Source: Porodaedalea pini
Taxonomy: Eukaryota; Basidiomycota; Agaricomycetes; Hymenochaetales; Hymenochaetaceae
Assembly (NCBI GenBank): GCA_002794775.1
Contig: NBAY01000036.1
Location: 310,001-374,000, forward strand
Length of the DNA stretch: 64,000 bases
Direction: 5' to 3'
Shown: one piece after another, positions 11,866-28,308 of the stretch
Position numbering within the stretch: the stretch's first letter is position 1
Layout: each line of letters starts with the position of its first letter
Notes under the pieces: model-generated
Told to the model about the DNA's origin: nothing
What the model saw: the letters and a program-made list of their open reading frames with translations, nothing else
Database searches by the model: none
Program-made: the position numbers and the translations under genes

Positions 11866-11885
11866 GGGGGGGGGGGGGGGGGGGG
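11866..11885. repeat. 20-bp homopolymer G run
   Basis: Twenty consecutive G on the plus strand (C on the strand of the GT17 gene), 16 nt upstream of that gene's start codon. It lies in the 5' leader or core promoter. Length is likely to vary between isolates and may be miscalled in assembly. Confidence 0.9.
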
Positions 11886-12126
11886 TAAACGCTTTAGGGT
11901 GTACGGCCATGAGCGGCCTCGCATAACCAGCTGCCGTAAGTTCATTTTGCCCGAGTGCATGTGCCTGCCGCGCTCAAGGTACAGTAGCTGACGAGCAGTG
12001 CATCTTGATTTTGCGTATCTTGGCATGTTGATTTATGATCGATTCATGAAGCATTATTTGGCAAGAACTTTTTATTCAGGAGTGATTAGTGATTGCCGAC
12101 ACTCAAAGATTGTTTATCTCTTACCT

Positions 12127-12141
12127 CCCCCCCCCCCCCCC
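12127..12141. repeat. 15-bp homopolymer C run
   Basis: Fifteen C in a pyrimidine-rich stretch between the divergent GT17 and SMC5 genes, about 220 bp upstream of the SMC5 ATG. Confidence 0.85.
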
Positions 12142-12359
12142 ACCTCCTCCTCTCTTCTTGTGTAAGATAACAGGTGTTGGATAAAGTGCTGTATACTATT
12201 TATATTCGAGATAGCATGTAGGTCGTTTTCACAGTGAATATTCATTTTGAGTAGTTTCCCTTATTCTGATCGTCCGTTACGTAATCCATCGGAGTTGAAA
12301 CCGCGTTTCGCGTAATTATTCAGGGCGCGTCTCTTCGCGTCTATCCATCGACCACGACA

Positions 12360-17040
<4,681 letters not shown>

Positions 17041-17134
17041 AACATGCCCTCGAGACTCCTAACGCAATGTACTCCTAGTAAAATATATGTCGTAGCGTAT
17101 CGTACACTAGTACTGTCCCGATTTTTTGTATACT

Positions 17135-18322
17135 CTATGACCAACATATACCATCTAATATTTGTCTTAGCTCTTTCCGCCGCTTCTTCGCCGCCGCGAT
17201 GCAATGAAGCATGCTGTCTTGTACACCTGTAGCGCCGGCTCCGGCCTGATGTACAGACGTGAGTTGGTCTTTTTCGTCAACGATGACCGTAAGGTATGTG
17301 TCCAGGAGCGGCTCTTCGAAGGAGGATGGGTCGGCCAGAATATATGTCCTTGAGCGACTTAGAGTCAGAGAATGCTTCGCGCGTGAGAAGGGACGTAAAA
17401 GGACGTACGAGTCAAAGATGCCAAACGAAACAGCTACTGGTATCCGCGTTATCTGCTGTGCAAATTTCTCTTTCCGAGAGCAAGTCGTCCGCCCCGACTC
17501 TTCATCATATCTTGCTTTAGGTAGACGAGCTGGCAGCACAAAACCTGAATCAGTATCCATCTCTTCGACATAATGTTATCTAATTACTGTTTTTAAGTGC
17601 GGCAGTCATGGCAAGGAGCGCCGCGTCGAAGACGTTGCCGTCGTAGTTTATGCACGTCGCGTCGACGTAAAGCACCCAGACGGCCTTGCCAGGGTGTATA
17701 CATAAGGAAGAGAGTGGGAGGATTTCTGAGCTACAATTCTTATTATTTTGACTGCGTGTCTCAATAGGAGGAATAAAGAAGCACTGACGAAAACTAGGGC
17801 ATCGTATAGACGCTCAGAAAGCACCTGCGCCTCGTCTACTGGAGGACCAGGTTTGAATTTCGGAGAGCATATTGCAGGAAGGTCGAGATTTGGTACTGTT
17901 CATTTGGCTACCTCTTCAGCGCCTTCGTATACGAAGAAAGAGATGAAAAGGGATATGCACCGAGAAAACCAAGTTCGGGACTGTCAAGCTCGGGCTCTGC
18001 AATCTCGGCCTTCACGCCGCACACAATCGTCGTATTCCCAAGACGCACGAGTGCAGACCCGTCCGCCGTCGATATCGAACCTGTGTCATCACAGCTTCCC
18101 TTCAGAACGTCGTTGCTTTTTCCTCAGGCCAATCTTACGAGTCTCGCACTCACCAACATTGACACTGACGTCGCGAAAATCGCCGACCTCACGCCCATCC
18201 GGACGGAATCCCTCGCTGAGGAAGCGCTCTAAGTATGCGCGCGGATACAGGCGGCGAAATGTCTCGGCTTGTAGTTCGTTGTCTACAGGCTGTGATTTTG
18301 AACTAGACGCGACGGAGGACAT
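17135..18322 (-). CDS. RRP43: exosome core subunit RRP43 (EXOSC8-like)
   Basis: This is an RNase PH-fold subunit of the nine-protein ring of the RNA exosome, which channels RNA to the catalytic RRP44/RRP6 subunits. Exons (minus) 18322-18154, 18080-17961, 17895-17789, 17738-17588, 17529-17409 and 17348-17135 give 293 residues. Landmarks are [13 protein letters not shown] near the N-terminus, [36 protein letters not shown] and a terminal [13 protein letters not shown] block. Residues needed for phosphorolysis are not conserved in this subunit type. The acceptor of exon 4 is chosen by reading phase. It is divergent from HOM2. Confidence 0.88.
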
Positions 18323-18616
18323 CGTGGTTTAGACGCGACTTAGACGCGTCGCTGCAAACTTGTTGACCAATAAGAAACTATAAACGAAAAAAAATATGTG
18401 CTCGTCTTACAAGAGACGTATAAATTCGATGCATTTAAATACAGTCATTTTTCTTTCGCAATTCATTTTTTTGTCTGCTTTCTGGGGAAGATCGTACGTA
18501 TTCGTGACTGAAGTCACAAGGAGTCATTCGTCACCAGGCCGCATACAGTCAGGTCTGCTACTCCGAACGACCGCTCGACTTCCTGGGAGTCCTGGACTTC
18601 GCCCTTGACGCTGGAC
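18323..18616. promoter_or_regulatory. bidirectional promoter RRP43/HOM2 with bZIP-like sites
   Basis: These 294 bp lie between two divergent start codons. At 18505-18516 is the palindrome TGACTGAAGTCA, and at 18521-18527 GAGTCAT, a half-match to the Gcn4/Cpc1 core TGACTC on the other strand. Gcn4-type control is known for fungal amino-acid genes such as HOM2; binding here is inference. Confidence 0.4.
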
Positions 18617-19812
18617 ATGCTTGAAGGTCGGAACATCAAAGTTGGTGTCTTGGGCGCTACCGGCACTGTCGGACAGCGCTTCATCTCGCTGCTCGGAGAC
18701 CATCCGTTTTTTGTTGTGCACGCGCTCGGTGCATCTGCACGCTCGGCGGGCAAACCTTATGAAAAAGCCGTCAACTGGAAACTATCGACACCCATCCCAG
18801 CTGCTGTACGGGGGATAATCGTGAACGACTGCGTGCCACATCAATTCTCGGAGTGTGTTGTAGTATTCTCGGGCCTCGATGCGGACGTGGCGGGAGACAT
18901 CGGTGCGTATGCAGCAGCTTTAAGGAGGTCTGTAGCTGACGATATGATTTGTGTGTAGAGACGGCATTCAGGGCTGCTGAGCTCGCAGTGTTCTCCAACT
19001 CAAAAAACCACCGACGGGATCCAGATGTGCCGCTGCTCGTGCCGCTCGTGAACCCTTCGCATCTCTCTGTCATTCCCTACCAGCGCTCTTTACACTCCCC
19101 AGCCCTGCAGCGTGGTTTCATAGTCACGAACGCGAACTGCTCGACGACGGGCATCGTCGTCCCGCTTGCCGCGCTCGAGCGTTCTTTCGGGCCTCTGGAC
19201 GCTGTTCTTGCAACGACCATGCAGGCCATCTCCGGTGGCGGTTACCCTGGCGTGCCCTCGCTCGATATCCTCGACAATGTCGTGCCATACATTCCGGGCG
19301 AGGAGGAGAAGATGCAGTGGGAAATGCTCAAAATCCTCGGTGGTGTTGTCGATGCGGACGAGAAGGCAGACCGAGGAGCTGCATCCATCGGCGCAAAAAC
19401 CTTCGACATGCACGCGTCGCATCCGCTGCGTATATCTGCCGCGTGCAATCGGGTACCTGTACTGGACGGACATACGGCGACTGTATCCGTGCGCTTCGCG
19501 CGTCGTCCACCACCGAGCCCGCAGCAGGTGCGTGAGGCGCTGGAACAGTTCACGACCGAGGTGCGCCACCTTGGATGCCCCTCAGCACCACAGACGACCA
19601 TCGTCGTGCACGACGCACCCGATCGGCCGCAGCCTCGACTTGATCGTGATTTCCAGCAGGGTGCAGGCGTCGCTGTCGGCCGCGTACGGCAATGTCCAGT
19701 GCTCGACATCAAGTTCGTTGTATTGGCAAATAACGTGTGTATTGGCGCGGCGACAAGCAGTATCATAAATGCAGAGCTCGCGCTCGCAAAGGGCATCATC
19801 ATTGTGAACTAA
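18617..19812 (+). CDS. HOM2: aspartate-semialdehyde dehydrogenase
   Basis: This cytosolic enzyme reduces L-aspartyl-4-phosphate to aspartate-4-semialdehyde with NADPH, the second step toward threonine, methionine and isoleucine. Exons 18617-18902 and 18959-19812 give 379 residues, close to the fungal length. The N-terminal Rossmann motif is G-V-L-G-A-T-G-T-V-G-Q-R-F. The catalytic cysteine is in T-N-A-N-C-S-T-T-G. The substrate-binding G-G-G-Y-P-G-V-P-S and the H in D-G-H-T-A-T-V-S follow. The start is the ATG at 18617, nine codons before the Rossmann strand. There is one 56-nt intron. The enzyme is absent from animals. Confidence 0.93.
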
Positions 19813-19972
19813 GTAGGATACAATGTACAATAATTTCAGAAGCATGAAGGTTGAATGACTTGGGTACTAGAGAGGAAGGCAAAGCGATGAGAAGTGTAAC
19901 AGAAATGTGCGACTTGGCACAAAAATAAATGAGTAAAAGAGATAGATGCTGAAGGTCAGACCTAGGAAATCG

Positions 19973-21574
19973 CTATACCCAACCCCGAGCAGACCCGCGA
20001 CCACCTCCATGCCCCCGTTCGCGCTCGATAACAAACATCGCATCCCGCATCGTCACGACTGTCTTCTCCTCTTCGCCCGGCGCCGGCGACGAAGACGCTT
20101 TCGTCGACGCCGTCACGTATGGCTTGGTCCACGCAGTCTGGCTCGCGGAGGTTGATTGCGTTGGCGCGGGAGTAGCTTGGGTTGAAGGCGCGGACGTTGT
20201 TGCCTTCGGCTTCGCGGATGCCGATGCCGCACCGCCCGCGTTCATCCATGCATACTTCCCACGTCCCAGGCCTGCCGCTTGCGCCGCAGTCGCGTTCGAG
20301 AGCCGCTTTTGTACGTCTTCGGACATGTTTTTCGCCGTCACACCCGGCCCTTCCTTCTTCTTTTTTGGCTTCTTGCCCGATGGCCCTCCCCCACTACCGT
20401 CCATAGAATCGTCCCCACCCGAGCCACCTCCGCCCGTCCCGTCCAGCGAAGGAGACCCTGCCGCTTGCGAAGCTTGAGCGGCGGCAGCAGCATCTGCACG
20501 CTCGCGGCGCTCCCGCCGTATACGCATTTCCTCCTCGCGCTCGACGCGCTCAAGCACTTCAAGCAGTTTTTTCGTGTCCCGCCGCACCACAACGTTCCAC
20601 ATCGGGGTTCCGTCGTCATATAGACTGGGCGGTCGGTCAAATTGGGCCGTGGCGCGATGCGTCGCGGCACCGGCCATCGCTTCGATGAGGGTTTGCAGGC
20701 GCGCCCGGAGGGCCAGTGCGACGTATGAGACAGCGTCCTCGGGTATACGCGACACTTTATGTCGCGTGCCGATGGTGCGCATCGTAGCGCCTAAAATGCG
20801 CGTGTCGAACGCCGGGCTATTTGGCTGTTTTCTGGATCGGTCTTCATAATTTCTGTAAGTGGTGTAGTTATCCTGTGAGCGTTGGAGTGTCTCTTCCTCG
20901 GCCTTGAAACTTCAAGTTAGGAACGACGCGACCACGAAGCGGTCTTTACGCTCACCCGTAAGTCTAGTCCAGCACTCCCCAAAGCATCATTTAACGTAGA
21001 TATATCCACATTGGCTTCCGACTCATTAGCCGCTTGCGTTGGCTGGCGAGATAATGGCGCCGCAACAGGCGCGGAAGCGGCCGGTGCAGGTGTAGGAGCA
21101 GGTAGGGTCGCAGGCTGCGCGGTTTGGTACTGAGTGTAATGCTGCGGTGTATACGCCTGAGGATAATGCGAGGCCCCATACGCCGTGTAATGTTGGTAGT
21201 TCATCCTATTTTTCCCGTGTTTCAGCTGAGCTCATGGACGTCAACGCGAAGAGGCCGGCGCTACTCAGACTCACAGCGGTGTTTGTCGTTGCACCTGCTG
21301 CACCGGAGCTTGGGCTTGTGGCTGCGGTGCGGGAGTCGGCGTGGGCTGCTGCTGCAATGCAGGATCAATGGGAATAGCTGTCGGTCTCCATGTTTAATAA
21401 TCGAAAAGAAAGAGACGGCGGAAGCGTACGAGTACTCCATTGCGCGTTCATTGTGTACGTCGGCGCGGGTGTTGTTGACGGCGGCTGAGGCGTGGACGGT
21501 GTCGAGCCATCGTGCTCGAGCTTCATCTTCTTGGCCGCAGGCGCGCCATATGTCGCCTGGGTCGTCATCGCCAT
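19973..21574 (-). CDS. TAF4: TFIID subunit TAF4
   Basis: TAF4 forms a histone-like pair with TAF12 and scaffolds the TFIID general transcription factor in the nucleus. Exons (minus) 21574-21436, 21377-21275, 21205-20956 and 20902-19973 give 473 residues. The N-terminal third is low-complexity Q/P/A/Y-rich. The conserved TAF4 domain begins at D-I-S-T-L-N-D-A-L-G-S-A-G-L-D-L-R. It continues through the helical region with V-S-R-I-P-E-D-A-V-S-Y-V-A-L-A-L-R-A-R. A coiled, charged segment, a basic K-K-P-K-K-K-K patch and a short conserved tail (T-V-V-T-M-R-D-A-M-F-V-I-E) follow. The start is the first in-frame Met of exon 1. Confidence 0.85.
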
Positions 21575-21850
21575 CTTCCGCTCGCCGTCGTCGTTGACGA
21601 TGCTTTGGTGGTTTGTGCGCGTTCAGTAGTAACGCGTCACACTTAGACAACACGTGATTGATTCGCGTCGAAAGTCGTCACAACTCACGTAAAGCGTCCA
21701 GTTCACCGGTCAGCGCTACCGCCATCTCGTTTGTGCCCCATAACTCGCATATGCACACGAAAGAACGCGTGAGTTTCTAAAATGACTGGCGGCATCTTAT
21801 ATTTCTCTAATTTATAGTTTTGTAAGAAAAGCGCGGAAATTTGAACCACA

Positions 21851-24800
21851 ATGGCCTCATCGAGTTCGACGCGTTCTCAACTCATCGACATGTAAGTCGC
21901 ATTGAGACACTTAGTCTTCTCAACTAAACCGGTCTATAGTACATATGATTCTATTGCCTTGATCGTGTCGGGCCACCGGGAGGGTACACGACCCGACCAG
22001 CTCTCTAAAATTCTAGAGCCTCGTGTCGAGCGTCTACAGCGCGTAACAGAGCCGTTTGCCCCGCCATCGGACGCGTCGAAAAAGAAACTCGAAAGTGGCT
22101 CCATCAAACTTGCCGATGGTGTGACGATTCATGTGGAGGACGACAACAGGGAGCTCGCTCTCGCTATGAGCGAGCGTTTTCAAATTGACCAGGTCGACGC
22201 ATTCGTCCTCGTACGGTCCTTCCTCTACAACGAAGGTTTACCTGAGTTTCCCGAGGAACAGAAGTCCTCAGTAATCGAAGAAGTGATGACGAGAATCACG
22301 CCCTTTTACTACTCCGAGCGATTATATGTCGCGCGCACCCTCGTCGCTCTTCTGAAAAGCTCGCAGTCCGAAACCGACCCTTTCAACGACGTGGCGCATA
22401 AGCTGCTGCCGAAAATTATCCCGGATCCCACAGATTTCTCAATGAATCTTGCCTCTGAGTTTCTGCGCAAGTCTCAGCTACCTGTTGCCGGTTACGCAGC
22501 GGAGGACCCGAAAGCAGCCTCGCAATGGGCAAAGCAGAATGCCAAAGAGCAGCTTGTTCTTGTGGAGACGCTGTTCTGGATGCTATGGGACTACTGTTCC
22601 GTCACTGCACCCATCGCCGTCGCGGTCTTCCAAACGGCCTATGGTGCAGATTTTGGGTACAACCAAGCGAACGCGACGTCAATGCTCGACGAGGAGGGCA
22701 CCCAGATTCAGCGTGATCTTGCTGCGCTCTGGGTGTTAATTACGATTGAAACCCTCCAGCTGGAGTATCTGGCAGACACGATCGTAGACTTCCCGGAAGA
22801 ACCATCAGAAACAGGCCCATTACATATAGCTCCATTAGCTCTACTCAAGATACACAAACTTGTCACGATGCACACGACCCCAGGCTACGTTTGTACTATG
22901 CTAGCTTGGGCGTTCTACCTCAAAGCGATTTCTGAGGCTGCGTCTCGCGTGGCGGAACGTCCTCAGGCATTCGTGCCCTTCCTGCAAGAGATCAAGGCTT
23001 CGCCTGAAGTTGCTCGCAAAAAAGGCGATAAGGAGCTTCATGTGACTCTGGTTGCAGCATGCCTCCGTCCCGAGTCCAGCCTATTTGCTTTTCTATCTGC
23101 TTTACTGTATTCCCCGCTTTTCATGGCTTCTAGTGCTCTAAAAACGGGCTCGTCGATCACCGACGCCAATGATATTGCGTACAGAGCTCTACTAAAGGGT
23201 GCGTTGCTATTTAGTTAAAAATGCCAAATCTCATCTTTATTGCAGGCCTGATCATGTCCCTCACTGATTATGAACCCGTGGAGCTTATTCCAGACTTCGA
23301 AGGCTTCATGGAGACATGGATTGCACTGTTTGGCAACAGCGAGTCCCCACGGTGCGCAGGACTTTGTAAGCAATTTTGGGAAGTCGATTGGCGGCTGGGC
23401 AATGCCCGACGCGCAATCATTGATATCGCGCGCGCTCGGTTTCCCGTGCAGTTCCGCCCTCTTGTGCGACTCCTCCGAGCGATGACTGGTAGTGTACATG
23501 TGCAATCGACGGACCCGGACATAGAAGGCGAGGCAATTGTGAGTAATCGCGCAGATCGGCAGCTCAGTGCAAGCTACGTCTATCACTACTTCCGACGGCT
23601 TCCGACATACACACATGTCATTCCTTCTGGGGCGCGGAGCGGTGCTGGTGCACTATATGACCGTATGATCGATCGACTTAGCCCATCGTCCGCATCAGGG
23701 GGCACTGCGTACACGAACCTGCGGCCCGTCACGCTGCCTGGCGGCTCTCTGCTTCCTCAGAAGTCCATTGGCCGACTGTTATGTGCCGATAGCACATCAG
23801 ATCCCGTTGTGGTTGCATGGCAGCATGAGCACTCTGGTTGGAAGACATTGGTAGATGTACTCATTGACTACATCAACCGTCGGCAGGGTCTATTTCGTGC
23901 AACGAACCGACATGTAGACCCTATTCATAGTAGGCGGTCAGATGTTTCAGTAACACTACAACTAGACGACATCGGCATGGAGAGAGAGGATGAGGATGAG
24001 GCAATGATCGCAGACGCACTGGAGCTGGTGCTGAGTATCGTACAAGGGAACATTCCCCAGGCAGAACAACTTATGCAATCCCTGGAAGAAGGTGGGCCGC
24101 CCGTCTCGTATACTGCGCACGATACATCTCCGCCAGATCTAGTACAACTTATTTTCATGATACTCGAAGATGCCCTGTCTCGTGCTCAGAGTAACAGGAT
24201 ACACGCACCCTTTGTTCTTGTCGCTCCCGCCCTCGATATTCTGTCCACACTGATTTCTCTTCCAACATACTGCAACCGCGTATGGCTGTATCTTCGGTCG
24301 ACATCAGTGCTCTTCGGTTCGGAACGCAATGCGAATTTCGACTCCGCCGTATTAGCGACAGAGCGTACTTCAGGTCAGTATTTAATGACGCTTGCCCTCT
24401 TGCGTTTAGTGCGGACATTATTTGAGGAGACAATCGCCTCGCTTTTGTCAACGCAGGCCCAACAACCGCGACTTCAGACCATCAAAGAAGAGGTGCTCCT
24501 GCGCGCCATACGCTTCATACATGGTCAGATTTGGGTGGAACATTCTGGTTGGCGATACACGCACTTGGGAGACCGATTCGAAATCGGGCGGAGCATTGTT
24601 GCGCTGTATGCACGCGTCATTCAGACAACGTCCGCCGTGGCGTCTGCTCATACGTTTGCGGGTCTGTCTGGCTTCGTCACAGATGTCCTACTTTACCAGG
24701 CAACGTCCTCCACAGTCACACCTCTCGTCCATACCATCGCATCCGGCCGCACTATACTTGACACACTCGCCGGCATGCGTCGCTTCTCAGAGACAAGCCG

Positions 24801-27800
24801 ATACTCGGCGCTTCTGGCGGACAGTCTACGTCTGACGCGCCTCGTGCTTTACCTTAAGACTGTGTCACCGGCTGCGACGAAGCACACTGTGCTTGAACAA
24901 GCGCTTTGCACAGATCACTCTGCTGGTGGAATGTTGATGCGTGCGCGCCAGGCGCGCGTCAATCCTGTGGACATGCTTGCGCACTACGTGAAGCAGCGAG
25001 AACTGGGCGTTTTCATCCCACGGGAGGCGGCGCGCACTCTGACGGCACTTTGCACTTCTTTGTCTGCGTGCACTCCCTCTCCGCCATCGCTTATCGGGTA
25101 CCTCAGTGATGCACAAGCGACCATGGCATCGCTTGTGAAAATTCTGCGTCATCCGTACGATGATCTTGACCTGAGGAACGCGCTTTGGGCCTTCGTGTGT
25201 GTCGCCGTGGAGAAGCAGCCCGCACTTGCTGTCTTGTTTGTCGCTGGGCAGTTCCGGATTCACTCTTTTAAGGGTAAGGCCAAGGCTACTGAGAGTCAAG
25301 AAACTGACAAGACATCCGACTTGTCTGCATCCACGACAACGTCTGCGAGTGCAGTAGAGGCCGCATGCGCAACCTTGTCAGGATGGAAAGAGTTGTGGGA
25401 GGCTAATCCACAGTTACTGGCTTCTGTCATGGGCTTCCTTGACGTTGTCTGGAGTCGGAGCCTCGAGCATCTTGCTACGCTAGAGCCGACCAGAGGAGAT
25501 GTAGAATTTTGGAAGCACATGGCAGCTATTGCAAGGGAAGAGCTTGGCCCTTCGCCGGATTATACTGCTGGGAAGGAGGTGGAAACGGAGGACGGGAATC
25601 ATTCTGATCTGCACGATGCAGTCGGAAGTCACGCGTATCGAACAAAAATCAAGTCCCATGCTCTGCGCATTTTGGGCTCGGACATAGCAATGCACCTACG
25701 TTCAGGGAAAGATGCCTCGAAGGAACAGCCCACGAGTTACAGAGAAGCGGCATCGATTTTCCAGACCGAGGAACAATTCACGGACGCTATTTCAGAGGCT
25801 ATTTTCTCCTCCTATGACCCTGGACTCTATGACCAGCTCGTCGGTACATTAAGTTCGTCTTTTGCGCCTCTGACGATCGAAAGTCTGCGCTCACCGGAGC
25901 CTCTCAATGAGCGCGACTTCGGCGATAGCTTTATGCTTTCTGTTCCTTTGCTGCACGATGTGCTTCGGTCAGCTCTGGCAAACGGCGGTGCAACTGGGTC
26001 ACTGTCTGAGCAAATACAGTTCTTGGTTTATTCAGTTAATCTGAATATGTCATTGGCGCATTCGCAGTTGTTCCTCGCGGAATCCTGGCGTTTCCTACTG
26101 GACCAAGTGAAAGGATATCTTCGTGGCAACTCAGCTGCTCGCTCAATACTCCTTGCAACAGCTGCATCAGTTTCTCGCGAGATCGCTGGTGAGCAAAGGT
26201 CGGGGGATTTCATGTCTACCATTCATGGTGGCAGGTTGCAAGTGCTTCTCGCCCTTCTTGAAGCTGCATGGTTCTCTACTGTGGAGACACAGCAGCAGAC
26301 GAAGAGCTTCATGTCGTTACTGGAAAATGTCGGTGGTATAATCATAAGTGAAGCCTTTCCTCCTGGAAGGTCCTTTATGAGCGCTGTCACCAATGCATTC
26401 CATCGCAGCCTGCTACAAATCGTGTACTATTGTGCCAGGAACTGCCAACAACTGAGTCGCTCTCCACAGAACGTTAGAGCTGAACATCGGCTTCTGATGG
26501 GCAGAACTTTCACTACAGTCTTACTTTTGGTCATTGATGCGCTCCGTCTCTCTTTCGACACCGCGCGGACGAGGTTGGATATCGAATTGGATAAGGACAT
26601 GGAGCTGCTCGTCGCGTTGTTCCAACAATGTACTCGGCAAGGCCTACACACGTCATCAACTGCATGGCTCACGAAATGTCAGGAAACCGATGTCATTAAT
26701 ATCAGCTTGAAGGTCTTGACTCAGGCAGATATCTCGGGTTTTTCGGACCTTACCCTTCTTCGTAGCCGAGGCCGGCCTTTATACACACCTCAGGTTCTGG
26801 CATTCCATATGGCGTTGGCATCGATTCCTTTCACTGCTGAACGACTCGCAAGTGAAAGTGTCATCGCAGCCTATTGCAACAACAACATATCTGCTGCGCT
26901 CAGCGAAGGCGCAGTAGATACAGCATTGCCAGAACTCCCAGGGGAGCGCAGTCCTGCGCATAAAGCCTACTGTCTCATGCTTGCGAATCTAACGGGCATG
27001 ATCAGCAATTTGGCCAGCCCTCAACAGTTCATTGAGTCGCAGGTCGTAGGCTTCGTGCAGTTATACGGTCGGCAGCTTTCCAGAGCATTGTCATGGAACA
27101 ACGACGATCCCCTCACCTTTCCCTTCCTTGAAGAGCTTGAACTTACCGTTGAGCTTTTCTATCTCGTGGTTTCTGGTGCTTCTGCTATGACTTCCCGAAA
27201 CAATTCTTCTGTGTCCTCGGTGTCGCGTGCCTTTGCAGAACTCGCTCTTCTGCTCCTGCAACAACTCAATTACGCCCTTACGCACCCGAAACACCTTACC
27301 GGACTTCTGGAGCCAGTCACGGGCGAGGAGAGATTGAGAATTGATCGGGAGACGTCGGATGTATCGTTGGCAAGTCTCAACGAGCTATTAGACGGGACGA
27401 AACGACCACTCCTTGCAAGCGTCGTTCGCCGACTCTTCGGGGTGACAACGAATGTGCTATCAACACTCAGTATCATCGGCGGGTCTGAGACAGTCCTTCT
27501 GAATGATCCGAAGAGTGGCCAATCCGAGAGGCACTTGTCGTTCCGGTACGCCTCGATACGATTTTTCTTCTTACTCATTCTAATAACTGACGACTTTCTT
27601 TCCGACTTCTCACGTAGCATTCTAAAGTGACAATGGGTGAACCCGCGTCCATCGGCACGCTGTTGGAGCTTGGCAACTGCGCCTACGAGACCCTCCACTT
27701 CCTTACAAGCAAAAAGGTGCCATCGCTGTCCAACCGCGATTCTACATCGTCCGCACTGGCTTCAGCAAACTCTCAACAGGCTAATGTACGGATATCCAGA

Positions 27801-28181
27801 CAGGCACTTGAGACTGTCTTAGTGTATGCTTCGACTCAGCTCGTTATGTGGTTGTCTAAGCATGACGGCGAGCAGTCCGGGGAAATGGAGCTTGATGACT
27901 CGCAGCAGCAGTCGGAAGGGCACGGGTACGGACATAAAGCGGATTTAAGCACCACGAAGGATCGCGAGCGCGAGCGGCGAATAAGACGGAAGTCGCTTAC
28001 ACTGGCCGATCGTTTGCGACGGGGAATGACGGGTGAGATGACGATGGACCTGCAAGCTCTCGTATCGAAAGCCAAAGCTGCCATAGCGGCGAGTTCCGAG
28101 ATGCTTGGGAAGCCCGAACCTGTCGATTTGCTGCAGGTCTTGGCAGCCTTCTTGGACGATCGTGTGGCTGTTTCGTCTTGA
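21851..28181 (+). CDS. NUP188: NUP188-like inner-ring nucleoporin
   Basis: NUP188 is a large alpha-solenoid scaffold of the inner ring of the nuclear pore. Exons 21851-21891, 21940-23198, 23246-about 27545 and about 27618-28181 give roughly 2050 residues, longer than yeast NUP188 but usual for basidiomycetes as I recall. It is almost wholly helical with no catalytic motif. Family-like stretches are E-P-R-V-E-R-L-Q-R-V near the N-terminus, V-V-A-W-Q-H-E-H-S-G-W-K-T-L and the C-terminal G-T-L-L-E-L-G-N-C-A-Y-E-T-L. The last intron is a problem: the only good donor (GTACGC at 27546) and acceptor (CACGTAG ending 27617) do not keep frame, although both flanks are clearly the same protein. NUP192/205 is the alternative identity. 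Confidence 0.75.
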
Positions 28182-28308
28182 ATGGCTGGTATCAGTGTGT
28201 GCCTTTTGGATGAAATAAACGTGTTTTATTATTTTGTATAATATAAGGATGTTCTGCATACTTTGTTTTCTCTCACAACTCCGGCGGAACAAATAAAATA
28301 AGGCTTGT

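Noticed and set aside
11700..11926. Proline-rich ORF reading through the 20-C tract
   Set aside because: It is an artefact of the homopolymer, in a different frame from the GT17 protein.
23268..27698. Antisense ORFs over NUP188
   Set aside because: They are short shadows of a long GC-rich coding exon, with no domains or splice series.
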